DNA of 64,000 nucleotides from Alligator mississippiensis (lineage: Eukaryota; Chordata; Crocodylia; Alligatoridae): contig NC_081828.1 of NCBI RefSeq assembly GCF_030867095.1, positions 3,673,001 to 3,737,000 on the forward strand, read 5' to 3'. The first letter of the stretch is position 1; each line of letters begins with the position of its first letter. The position numbers were made by a program, and so were the translations under genes. This document shows, piece after piece, positions 22,001-34,000 of the stretch. The notes below the pieces were generated by a model. That model was not told the origin of the DNA. It saw nothing but the letters and a program-made list of their open reading frames with translations, and did no database searches.

Positions 22001-25000
22001 GAGGGGAACACGAGGCATTGTGGGTCAGGATCCAGGGGGGGCCAGGGGAAAAGGACTTGGTTGTGGGGGTCTACTACAGGTCTCCTCATCAGGATCAAGA
22101 GCTAGACGTTATATTCTCCGGGCAGCTAGCAGATGCCACACAAGCGAGGGAGGCAGTGGTCATGGGAGATCTAAACCACCCAGATATCTGCTGGGAGGAG
22201 CAGACAGCCAAAACAAGCCACTCATGGAGGTTCTTACACTGTGTGCAGGACCTCCACCTATCCCAGGTGGTGTCCAGTCCCACCAGAGGTAACGCCTTGC
22301 TTGACCTGGTCTTAGCAACAGGGGGTGATCTCATGGGGAACATGCGAGTTCATGGTAGCCTGGGAGATAGTGACTATCACTTGGTTGAGTTCACTATCCA
22401 GTGAAGGGTGGGTAACTAGTGGGGCTAAGGTGCTGGACTTCAGAAGGGCCAACTTTAGTAAGGCTAGTTAGTGAAGGGATGCAACTCAAGAACATAGAGC
22501 AAATGGGGGTCCAGGAGGGTTGGAGGTATCTCAAGGGAGTGATCCTTGGGGCTCAAAAGAAGTCTATCCCATTACGTAGGAAGGGAGGTAAGGGAGCAAA
22601 AAAGCCCCCTTGGCTGAACAGGGAACTCCAGGAGAGTCTGGGGGCAAAGAAAGAGATGTATAGGCAATGGAAGCAGGGAGCAGCCACCAAAGAGGAATCT
22701 CTCTCTCTGGCATGCTATTGGAGGAATCTAATACTCATTTTGTTTCTTCTGCCAAAGGCTTTGTGGTCTCTTTCAGGAGATCAAAAGAAGAACCTGGCAA
22801 CACAGAGCCAAAGAGCTTCCTTTGGTATCCTCTCTAAAAGTGATCTTGGATGTATTTGGGTTGGGCTTGGGAATTGCAGGGAATTGGTCAGACAGGCCAA
22901 GGCGGGGCTTGACCTGAGGCTGGCTTCAACAATCAAGGACAACAGAAAGTCCTTCTTCAGGTATATAGCGGGCAAAAGGAAAGCTCAGCACAACATAGGG
23001 CCCCTACAGGACAAATCAGGAAAGTTGGTGGTTGACGTGAGGAAAAAGCAGAGCTCTTCAATGAGTTCTTCGCTTCAGTATTTCTACGTACCGACCAAGC
23101 CAATCCCCCCACCTCGATCATTGATGGATGTCCACATGGCACCAGTCTACCTACAGTTAGTTCTGAAATAGTTAAGGAGTTCCTGAAGGAGCTGGATGGG
23201 TACAAGTCAGCAGGCCCGGATGACCTCCATCCATGGCTGCTGAAAGAATTGGCCAGTGTCATAGCTGAGCCATTGGCACAACTGTTCAAGTGCTCGTGGT
23301 GCTCCAGCCAGGTCCCTGAGGACTGGAGAAGGGCCAATGTGGTGCCCATTTTCAAGAACGAGAGAAGGGATGAGCCAGGTAACTTCAGGCCAGTCAGTCT
23401 TACCTCTATTCCTGGGAAAATGCTAGAGAAAATAATCAAAGAACACATTTGTGCAGACCCAGCAAGGGAAACAATGCTGAGGGGAAACCAGCATGGGTTT
23501 TGTCACAGGTAGATCCTGCCTGACAAACCTTGTAGCCTTCTATGACCAGGTCACATACTGCCTGGACATGGGAGCCAAGGCTGATGTCATCTTCCTGGAC
23601 TTTAGGAAGGCCTTCGACACACTTTTGCACCCTATCCTCATTGGGAAGCTAGCAGACTGCAGAGTGGATGCCTACATGGTCAGGTGGGTAGCCAACTGGC
23701 TTAGGGACCGCACCAGAGAGTGGTGGTGGATGGTTCCTTCTCAGCCTGGAGGGAGGTGGGAAGTGGGGTCCTGCAGGGTTCAGTCCTCGGACCGATGTTA
23801 TTTAATATCTTCATCAGCGATTTGGACGAGGGTGTGGAGAGCATTAATAAAGATAAATGTAAGGTACTCCACCTGGGAAGGAGGAACCCCCAGCACATCT
23901 ATAGGTTGGGAAGTGTCCTTCTCAGCAGCTCGGAGGCAGAGAGGGATCTTGGAGTCATAACTGACTCCAAGGTGAACATGAGCCGGCAGTGTAATGAGGC
24001 CATTAACAAGGCCAATCGCACCTTGCCTTGCATTAGCAGGTGCATGACTAATAGATCAAAGGAGGTGATGCTCCCCCTCTATGCGGCACAGGTCAGGACA
24101 CAGTTGGAGTACTGCGTCCAGTTTTGGGCACCGCAGTTCAAGAGGGACACGAGAAATCTGGAGAGGGTCCAGAGGAGGCCACTCACATGATTAGTGGCCT
24201 TCATGATAGACCTTACGGGGGGAGGTTGAGAGAGCTGAATCTCTTCAGCCTCCACAAGGGATGGCTGAGGGGAGATCTTGTGGCTGCCTATAAATTTATT
24301 AGGGGAGGTCAACGGGGAATAGGGGAAGCGCTGTTTACTAAGGTGCCCCAGGGAGTGACTAGGAACAACGGGTGTGAACTATTTGAGAGTGGATTTAGGT
24401 TAGATATTAGGATGAACTTTTTCACAGTAAGTGTGGCCGGGATCTGGAATGGGCTTCCAAGAGAGGTGGTGCTATCACCTAGCTTGGAGGTCTTCAAGAG
24501 GAGGCTAGATAGTCACCTAGGTGGGGTCATCTGACCTCGGTCCTCTTTCCTGCCAGGGGCAGGGGGTCGGACACGATGATCCATTGTGGTCCCTTCCGAC
24601 TCTACAATCTATGAATCTATGATCTATGATCAGATGAGAATTCCAGAAAGAGGTGGACTTAGCTCCAGCCCCACGACCAATTCTATTGCAAGGAGACAAG
24701 CCCCACAGCTGGGCCTGGGAAAGGGACATGAAGCCGGTGCTGGTTAAGGTAAGTGGAGGATTAGGGAAAGAGAAGAGGCAACTCTTCAGGACACCTTCAG
24801 ATGTGTCTATGGCTCTTGCAAGTAGTTCAGATCTGTTCTCCTGGAAGAATAGCTTTTAGGCTTACCCAGATCTGGTGTTTTATACTGACTTGACTTTTGC
24901 TAGAACAAACCAATGGTAAAAACAGCAGAACACCTTTCCCTGAGGGTCACAGGCCAAGGTTTCCCTTTGTATAGACAGAGTGTACAAGGCAAAATGACTC

Positions 25001-28000
25001 AATCCAAGCCAATGTGGGTATTACTCTTCAGATGAGACTCATGCTATGTAGTTGGGTACTCACCACCCAAGCATGCAAGAGTATGTCTACACTGCTCCCT
25101 GGCTTCAAGCACGCTAAACCCAAAATGAGTAGGCCGTACATCTGGGAGCATGAACAAGTTGAATGCTCTTGAACCAGGCCAAGGGGAAGTGGGTAATATC
25201 TCACAGACACCAGCTGTGTAGAACCAGAAGGGCCACACTTGCAGACTAGTGCTCAAATAACTGCTAACCTAAGCAAACTATGTTTGTGATGGGCACAGTA
25301 GCTGTTGCTCTAAAACGGGTGTACACTTCTCAGCAAAAAAACCCCAGTTGTAAGATGGAAATATCCATGTGTCTTTGGATTGGAGTTTTCCATTTTTGTC
25401 TCCATAGGCATGCTGCCAACACATCACTTCCAGTAGCCTAACAAAGAGACATACTCGCTGTCAGGGTGAACCTGGTCACATGGCTATGGTAGCAAGTACT
25501 GGGCAGAGGACCAAGGGTAGAGGTCCGAGACCTTCTGCTTTCTGAGACCTGCTGGGTCCCACTTCCCCATACATCATTAGCATGGTCAACCAAGCCCAAG
25601 CCAAATACATCCAAGATCGCTTTTAGAGAGGATACCAAAGGAAGCTCTCTGGCTCTGGCTTGCCAGGCTCTTCTTTTGATCTCCTGAAAGAGACCACAAA
25701 GCCTTTGGCAGAAGAAACAGGGGTCCGGATAGTCTTCCTAATTGGGGGGTGGCAAGCACAGCTATGCAAGGCCTTAAATGCCTTTTTACCAACGCTCGGA
25801 GTATGGGGAACAAACAGGAGGAACTCAGGCATCAAATTTAGGTGTGATTAGTCAAAGCGTATTAATGCACGTGTAGATGCGACCTGGCACTAACTTTAGT
25901 GCGGGGTCTGCCCAGGTGACTAGGGGCACATGGCAGGGCTGCAGGGACTTGGCACTAACTTTAGTGCCAAGTCTCTGCACGTGTATACACCTGCCAAAAA
26001 TTGTTTAATGCACGTTAGCTTAATGCACATTAAAATTAAACGCATGTGTAGATGTGCCCATTTCCTGGCATTGTCCCCCTCCTTTTCCTGTGGTAGGCTA
26101 GGCTGCTATATCTTGTGGTTGTGTCAGGGTTGACTGTGTAGTGTCACTACTAGGTTAGACAGTGGATTTGTATGGGATGGTTTGGATAGGGATGATCATG
26201 CCTCAGGCAGGGGTTGGACTACATGACCTTCAGAGGTCTCTTCCAGCCCTACTTTTCTATGATTCTAGTTTTCAGGAGACCATTGGTGGTAAAAATCCTA
26301 CCTGATTTTTGCCCCCGAAGAATGGCAACCATTCCTTTCTGGCTGTGGAAAGAACACAGAAGCACAAACAGCAGAAGAAAGATTGCTTTTAACAGGGAAG
26401 GGTGGTTGTGAGTAAGACTGACAACAAATGGGACATTTGCCCTTCCTTGGCACATGCTACAAACACGCAGACTAGAATGTGTGTTCTAGCTTGCAATAAC
26501 CCCAAAATAAACAGAGATCCTGAGATTATAGGGAAAAATAATTCAGGCCTGGTTGAAAAAGATTTAGGTAGCAAAAACTAAAGCCAAAGTTCTCGCAGTC
26601 CCAAGCCAGGACATTTTTCCCAAAAACATTCTTATCTGGGACTGAAATGTCCTAGGTTGAAGTCCCTGGCATATGAAAAAAAGACTGAACGTTAAAGCTT
26701 TCAGCTGGGAACTTGCAAAGAGGCCCAAGGGAAAACTAGTTATTCATCTTCTACAGTAATAGAAGTGGTCTTCCTAATGCCTTTGGTTTCCTTTGGAAAT
26801 GCAAACCTCTGCTTGCATAGGGACACATGGGGTGAAGGGAACTGCACTGGAAGAGAGTTTTGCCTGGGTCCCTTTTTTTAGTTGGGGGAAAAAGAGACCT
26901 TTGAGTTGCAGAAAGCTCGTCTATAAAAGACTAGCATGAAAATATCCTTAAAGATGTTCTCACTGAACGTGCTGGCATTGTCAGGCTGCTACCAGGCATG
27001 GATACTTCCTACCCATGGGTTAATTCCTGACCCTCTCACTGAGATTTCACTTTAGAGTGATCTTCATTGAAGCCCAGGTTGCTGCCAGGGCAAAGGACCA
27101 AGGTGTCTGGGGTACCTGAGTCTGGACCCAGTGGGTTTAAATGCACAGATCCCACAAAAAGCAGCTGGGACTCGAAGACTCCCTCCTATATCAGTCCCAA
27201 TGCCCAGGATGGATCCTCCACTCCCGATCAGGGCCCCTTCTCCACCGCTGGAACCACCAGGCGATCTGGTGTGGTTCAGAGGGTTCGCTGTAGGCCCAAA
27301 GATGACGTTACTGCAGTCATAGCTAGAATGAGAAAGAAGCTTCAGTGTTTACGTACCTCGTGATCTGGTCTGGAGACCAGTGAAGTCCAAAGGAGCCTTT
27401 AGTCAGGTCCTTGGTATAGGGCTGAGAAATTTCTGCAGTGTAGTATTTTTTACTTGAGATTTGTCAAAAAGGCATATGTTGTGCAAGCAGAAGCTGTTTG
27501 TCATTAAGTCTTTTTTTCCCCAGTTTTTTACTGGGGGGGGGAGGCCTTAAAATGGGAAAAATATTGTATTTACTTGCATGCCACGTGTACCTTTTCCCCC
27601 CCAAAAATGTGCCTTCCAAAATGTAGGTGCTTGTCTTAAGCAAGGAAGCAAATTTCTGCACTTAATGATGCATAGGGATGCTATAATGCCTGCTGGGACT
27701 GGCTCTCTTTGCCTGGCGTGGGAGGGGAGGGGTGGCGTGCACTGTTCAGCATCATTGTTCATTTTAACCCTTTCACAGCTGCTGCCAAATTGGCAGTAGC
27801 TTTTAGCCAGGCAGCTCTGCCCAGGATTTAGCCATGTGGTCAGGATCCCCCGTGGTCAGGATTTAGCCATGACACAAGAAAAATCTTTGTATTTCATTCA
27901 GCCTTCCCAAAACACAGTGCATATCTAATTTGAGGGCACATGGCATGCAAGGAGATATGGTAATAGTAGAGTGAATAACATCTCCTTTATTTGATTGAAA

Positions 28001-31000
28001 TTAGAGTACCTTCACAGCTGGAATCGTCGCTGGTAGAGCAGGGGCGGGCGATTATTTTGGGCAGAGGACCACTTACTGAGTTTTGGCAAGCCATCGAGGG
28101 CCGCGTGACAGGCAGCCCAGGGCAGATAAATATTAAGTTTCTAAATTTTGTAGGGGCCCCGCGGGCTGGATAGAATGACCAGGCAGGCTGCATGTGGCCC
28201 CTGGGCCACGTTTTGCCCACCCCTGTGGTAGAGAAATAGGGGAAATTGGAGGGGGAAAAGAAATAGCTGACCCCACCCATTACGGTTTCAGTGACATTTG
28301 GAATGTTTTCAAGATGTGTCCTTAGCAGCTCTTAGGAAACTTTTTAACTGATTAAAAATCTAGGTCAAAATAATCCTGGCCCAAAAGTCGGCAGAAGATA
28401 TTTGCTTTGCCCATGAAAACTGGATCCATTCGAAAGTTGTTCCAATTTACCTCAGCAAGCCCTGAGGTACGTTGCTCTTCGCAAAGGGAATGGCGCCCTG
28501 TCTCTTCAAGACCTGGACCACCACGCTGTCCTCGGCAGCAGGACGATTGAGGTTCTTCAGAAACCCCATTGTGGAATCATGTCCCTGAAAAGCAGAAAGC
28601 AGACACAGGTAGCCGGGCCCGATTTGAAACCTCCTTCATGCCTCAAGAGCAACGATTGGCACCATGTACTCATAGGAGCTAGTTCTGTGGTGTGGTTTTA
28701 ATGAAATGTGAATTGGGATATTTTCACAGTACAAGCTCTACATAACGACTCCCCACCCGCAATGGGACCAGAAGAAAAGCTCGTTAAAGGAGAACCTTCA
28801 GTATAAAAGCGAGAACCAATTTGCTGCATCATAACAATGCGAAAAGAAATCCTTCTCTGCTGTTGGGATTGTTCAAATGGGGGTTGGTGATGAATGGGGT
28901 TGGCTATGATGCGGTTGGACTGTGTTAATAAGCACTGAGTAAACGGATATGCCTATGGAGACAACCTGTCACATAGGTTGTGCAAGTCCAAGAAAGGTAT
29001 TGTAACTGGCTTGGCTAGGCACGTGACAATGTGAAAATTGGCTATATTCCCACTTGCTGGGATACTGCAAACAGGAATATTGTGACCTGGACATAGCTCT
29101 GTCCTTAGGATACCACTTTCTGAGTCATGCCGTTCACATGCCTGCAGTCTGGTTCTTAACGAGAAGGGAACTTTTTGACAGAGAGACTGTTTCATGAGCA
29201 TGACCTGCCCTAGGGAAACTGTCAGGAAGACTTCTCTTAACCACTGTGATCCTCATATAGGTCAAAAGCGGGGATTACCACTGAGATTTGAAACCATGAA
29301 GATCTAAAGATGATACCAATCCATCTCAATGTCCAAACTGACTGATCTCCTCTGAGAATTTCAGCCACAAAAGCGATGCGTGCTATACCTTGCACTCAAT
29401 GGAATCCTTCACGCTGACCGGGATCCCGTACAACAAGCCCTTCTTCTCCTGCTTCTTCACTTCCTGAAGCTGAGACTCGCACTCCTGGAGAAAGTCAGTC
29501 AGACAGTTGATGTCCTTGTTCACTTGAAAGGCCTTTGAAAAGATGACAAAGCCCGTCAGGAGGGGGATAGAGGTTGGAGGCGGAAGCCAGCTGAATTTTG
29601 AAGCTGGTTTCCTCTGAGCAAGAAACACAGTAAAATCTGGTTGATTTGCGGCTCTAAGGGCACTAGTAGTAATGCCTAACTACCCAATTATAAGATGATG
29701 CAGAGTTTTTGGTTGTAGCCATGCTGGTCTAAGAACATAAGCAGGCAAGTTTCTTTGAGTATCTTTTATTAGACCAACTGAGTAGCTTGAAAAAAGTTCT
29801 TTGCAAGCTTTTGGGTGTAATTACCCTTCTCCAGGAATAGGGAAGACTCCCTATGAAGGGTTATTGCGCCCGAAAGCTTACAAAGAGCTTTTTCCCAACT
29901 ATTTTGTTGGCCTAATAAAAGATACCACATCTACCCAAAGAACCTTGCCTGCCAAGATGATGTAGACAAACTCTTGATGAGGTTGCTTTCTATAGAAATG
30001 ATATGATGATGGAGTAAAATAATTAGTCAAAGGTTTTTGCTCTGCACTTGTGGCCAAAAGAGAAGATACTTCTGTAAAACTGACTGCTTGATTGTCTGCT
30101 AGAAGAGCCCAGAAAAGCTGAAGAATATCTAATGCTTTGTGGGCACCATTTGGCTTGAAGATGCATGGCAGAAACTTATAGTTTCCTAGTTGGTAAGGGC
30201 GGAAGGGACCTGAGCAGATCATCAAGTCTTACCCCGTGCCATGGTAGGAAAGGATGTTGGGGTCAAACAACCCCGGCAAGGTGTCTGTCTAGCCTCCTTT
30301 TGAAGACCCCCAGGGTAGGAGCGAGCACCACTTCCCTTGGAAGTTGGTTCCAGATCCTAGCTGCCCTGACCGTGAAGTAGCGCCTCCTGATGTCTAGTCT
30401 GAATTTGCTCTCCGTCAACTTATGGCCGTTATTCCTTGTTACTCCCAGTAGTGCTCGGGGGAACAGGGACTCTCCCATAGCCTGCTGGTCCCCCCTGGTA
30501 AGTTTATAGATGGCCATGAGATCCCCTCTCAGCCTTCTCTTGTGGAGGCTGAACAGATTCAGGTCCCGTGGCCTCCCCTTGTAGGGCCTGCCCTGCTGCC
30601 CCCGGATCATGCGGGTGGCCTCCTCTGGACCCTCTCCGTGCTGTCCACATCCCTCCTGAAGTGCGGTGCCCAGAACTGGATGCAGTACTCCACCTGCGGC
30701 CTGACCAGTGTCGCGTAGAGGGGGAGGATCTCCTCCTTGGACCTGCTCGTGATGCATCTGTGGATCCATGACAAGGTGCGGTTAGCCTTCCTGACTGTGT
30801 CCCTACATGGTGGCCCATGTTCATTTTGGAGTCTATAACGACTCCAAGATCCTTTTCTGCCTCTGCACTGATGAGAAGGGAGTTCTCCAGCCTGTAGGTG
30901 TCCTCCCTGGTGATAGACCCTCCCTTCCATCGGGTGTATGCCTCCCTTTTAGTTTTGAGACGTTCCTGGATGCTTTTGGTGAGCCATGGGGGCTTTTGAG

Positions 31001-34000
31001 CACTCTTTCCCCCATTGATCCATGTTGGGATTGCTACCATTCGGACTTGGAGGATCGTCTCCTTCAGGAACAACCACTCGTCTTGAACTCTCAACTCCCC
31101 ACCCCTCCAGGACCTCAGTGCCTCCCTGACTAGTCTCCTTAGCTCAATGAAATCCGCCCTTCTGAAGTCCAGGGCTGCGGCCTTACTGCAGGCCTTTGCC
31201 ACTCTGTGCTGGATGGTGAATTCCAATAGGCAATGATCGCTATCGCCCAGGTAGTCGAGCACCCACAGTCCCCTCACCCGGTCGTCGCCTGTGGTCATAG
31301 AAGGCTACCAGGTTGGTCTGGTGACTAATTAGCAGGAGCAAACGCCACTGTGATTTAGTCTGGGAGCCCATGTAGCAAGACTAATATCGCTTTAACAGCT
31401 GACAAATTAGCCAAATTGTTCTGTGTACAAATCACAGGACTCTGGCAGGGATTAAATACATTGGCAGACCACAGTGTCCTGAGTTATGCTAGTGAGTGAT
31501 TAACCAGATTTCACTGTAGTGCCAAATTCCCCAGGTTTTTGGGACAGGTTTACTGAGGACAATTTTCCCCCTAACTATGCCAAAAGGTCACAAGGGAAAG
31601 AACATTGGGCCACATCGCAAATTATATAAAATGATGCATCTCAGAAGAGCTATGAAGTGTTGCACCGGCTGGTGTGGCACAGACCAGGAGTTTGCTTTTG
31701 ATAAGATTCTTGAGAATCTCATTTTATAATCATCGTAATGAATCAGCTATTGACTATTTTAGCTATATGGTTTTAATACAGTAAATCTATTCAGCCTTGA
31801 GTGTCTCCCAGCCCTTTTTCAATGCTCTTTTATTCTCTTTCCCTCCCTCTTGATCATGGAGGACAATGAAAAGACAAAAAACCCAAAGTGCTTTACATCT
31901 CCATAAAATACTGCTCACTTAACCCAGATAACTCATACCCATATGACTCATGGATACGGATGTCAAGGTGAGGTCTCACTGGTGATTTCACTGAGGGTGA
32001 AGTTACACGTTACACTTCGACATGCTAAATCTGTGTAATGTTAGCCAGTGTTAAAGTTAGCACATGCTGTGAGCAGTTGCACATTAGAAGTTAATACCAT
32101 TTCTTTCCTGCATCGCTCTGACTTGCCACTACCGAGCTGGTGAGCAGCCAGGATGCCTGGGTCTTATCCCTGCTATGGGTGGTGGGGTGCTGGGAGTAGT
32201 GCAACCTGGGATGCCAGAGAATTGCAATTTGCTTGTTTTACCTCCTTGGAGCACATTTAAGTTACCCTCACAGAAGCTACGTCGCACAGCCCAGAGTTAA
32301 CCCTCTCTTGAAGTGGTGTAAGTTTGAGGGGTTCAGAAGGCACTTAGCATGAGCTTTAACATGTGATCGCTCATCTTATAAGTGCCCTTAGCATGGTCTG
32401 AGTCTATATGCAAACCCACAGGTATGGTTTGCTGACCTTTGTTTCTCCCAAGCTGCTGAAGGCTCCCCAGCAGTTTCTGTAGCAGGGAGTAATGAACAAC
32501 TATGCAAGTCCTAACAAGCCAGGAGTCAGATTGTGAAGAGGCTAAGGACACACCACATCAGGAAAGGAGCATCATGACCTCAGGGGAGTAGGAATTGTCA
32601 TATAGCACAAGTAGAAATCCCCCACCCAACAAGGATTCTTAATTCTGTAGGCAGAAACATTACAACTCCCTCTCTTTGGGGCCACCTTGAATTTGGGGTA
32701 ACCCAAAGCATTCACTCTGTTGGACTTTAGACAATGTAGGGGGCTTTGGGAATTGGCTCTGTTTGCAGTGAAGAGCATCCTCCTTTTAGACACCTGTCCC
32801 TCCCTCCCCCTGACCCTCAAGTCAGGTATAACATGGGGGACAACCAGCCTTGCAAATACATGCATTTCTCACCTTGTCCAGGTAGGTGTAAAGGACATGT
32901 TCTGGAGGAAGAGACCCGTTCCTGAGTTCCTCAGAGAGCTCCACGAGAGGGAGAGAGAGGATGCGATCAGCTTCTACCCCAGGATTCTGAGGGAGGGAGG
33001 GAGGGAGGAGAAAACACAGGAGCTGGACTTTATGGTCAAAGAAATACCGTACAACAGCACAGAGGTTTGAAAGAGCTGCTGTGTTCCACCCCAGAAGCAT
33101 CTGCATTTCAGCAGCAGGTGAAACAATCCTTCTGTGTTGCCCCAGTTAAATACACGTGCAATAAAGACAACCTACATACCACCCCTGAGGTTGGCCTGGA
33201 CCATCCTGGAGGCCAGGATACAACATCCCTATTAAATGAGGTTTGGCTGGACCATCCTAGAGGCCAGGGGTGCCCAACTTGTGGCACTTGAGCCAGAAGG
33301 GACACAGGTAGCCTTGGTGCAGACAATTGGGGAGAGGACAGGCAGCACAGGGGTAGATGGGGCAGAAAGCAGAGCAGCAGATCAGATGGGGGAGAGGATG
33401 AATGGCATTTAGGGAGGGTTGAAGGGCTAATCGGTGGCACGCCTGCCAGAACAGTTGATCTCCTCTGCTGTATGCTTTCCTTATCTATTATGCCAGTTTG
33501 CATTGATTGTGTCTGCATCGGGCTGTTCTTGAATACGTTCCAGCTGTTCTGATGTCTCCGGTACCTTCCCCAGGACTTTAGACCTGCAGGTTTCTAACTC
33601 CTCCTACCCACGGCATGCCTTCTGGCTCCCACAATGGGCTGGGTTCTTTCCAGCTTGATTCCGTGATAGCAACCTGAATGTGTAGGGTCAAAGGCAGTGA
33701 AGAAACATGCAGTAGGTGCCAAGAAAACAAGCCATGAAGTTTGCATGGTTCATCCTTTACCAGTTGCCCCAGGAATCACCTCTTCCCTTACGATTCCAGA
33801 GAAGCTCTGGAGAATTCAGTAGGGACCCAGATCCCTTTTCATAGGATCATAGAGAAGTGGGGCTGGAAGGGACCTCCAGAGGTCATCTAGTCCAACCCCC
33901 TGCCATCAGGCAGGATCATCTCTATCCAAACCATCCCATACAATCCATAATCTAAACTCTACATAAGACTGCCCTCAACCCTGACACAACACAGACCTGC

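Larger units (their letters stand above)
5966..25627. repeat. Segmental duplication, copy A (visible part)
   Basis: This whole stretch aligns in direct orientation with 43064-64000. Similarity begins at TGGGAAC(A/T)GGTT(G/T)GCCTGG (about 5966 and 43064) and still continues where the window ends. The offset between copies shifts in steps (37098, 37155, 38460, 38387, 37484/37485, 38039, 38373), each marking an insertion or deletion. The layout is that of a tandem duplication whose unit, 5966 to about 43063, holds one complete FAAH-like gene plus about 8 kb upstream. Confidence 0.95.

Noticed and set aside
31995-32330. Possible fourth MITE of the GTCTACATG group
   Set aside because: I could not find convincing inverted ends, so it is only mentioned under the intron 2 entry.
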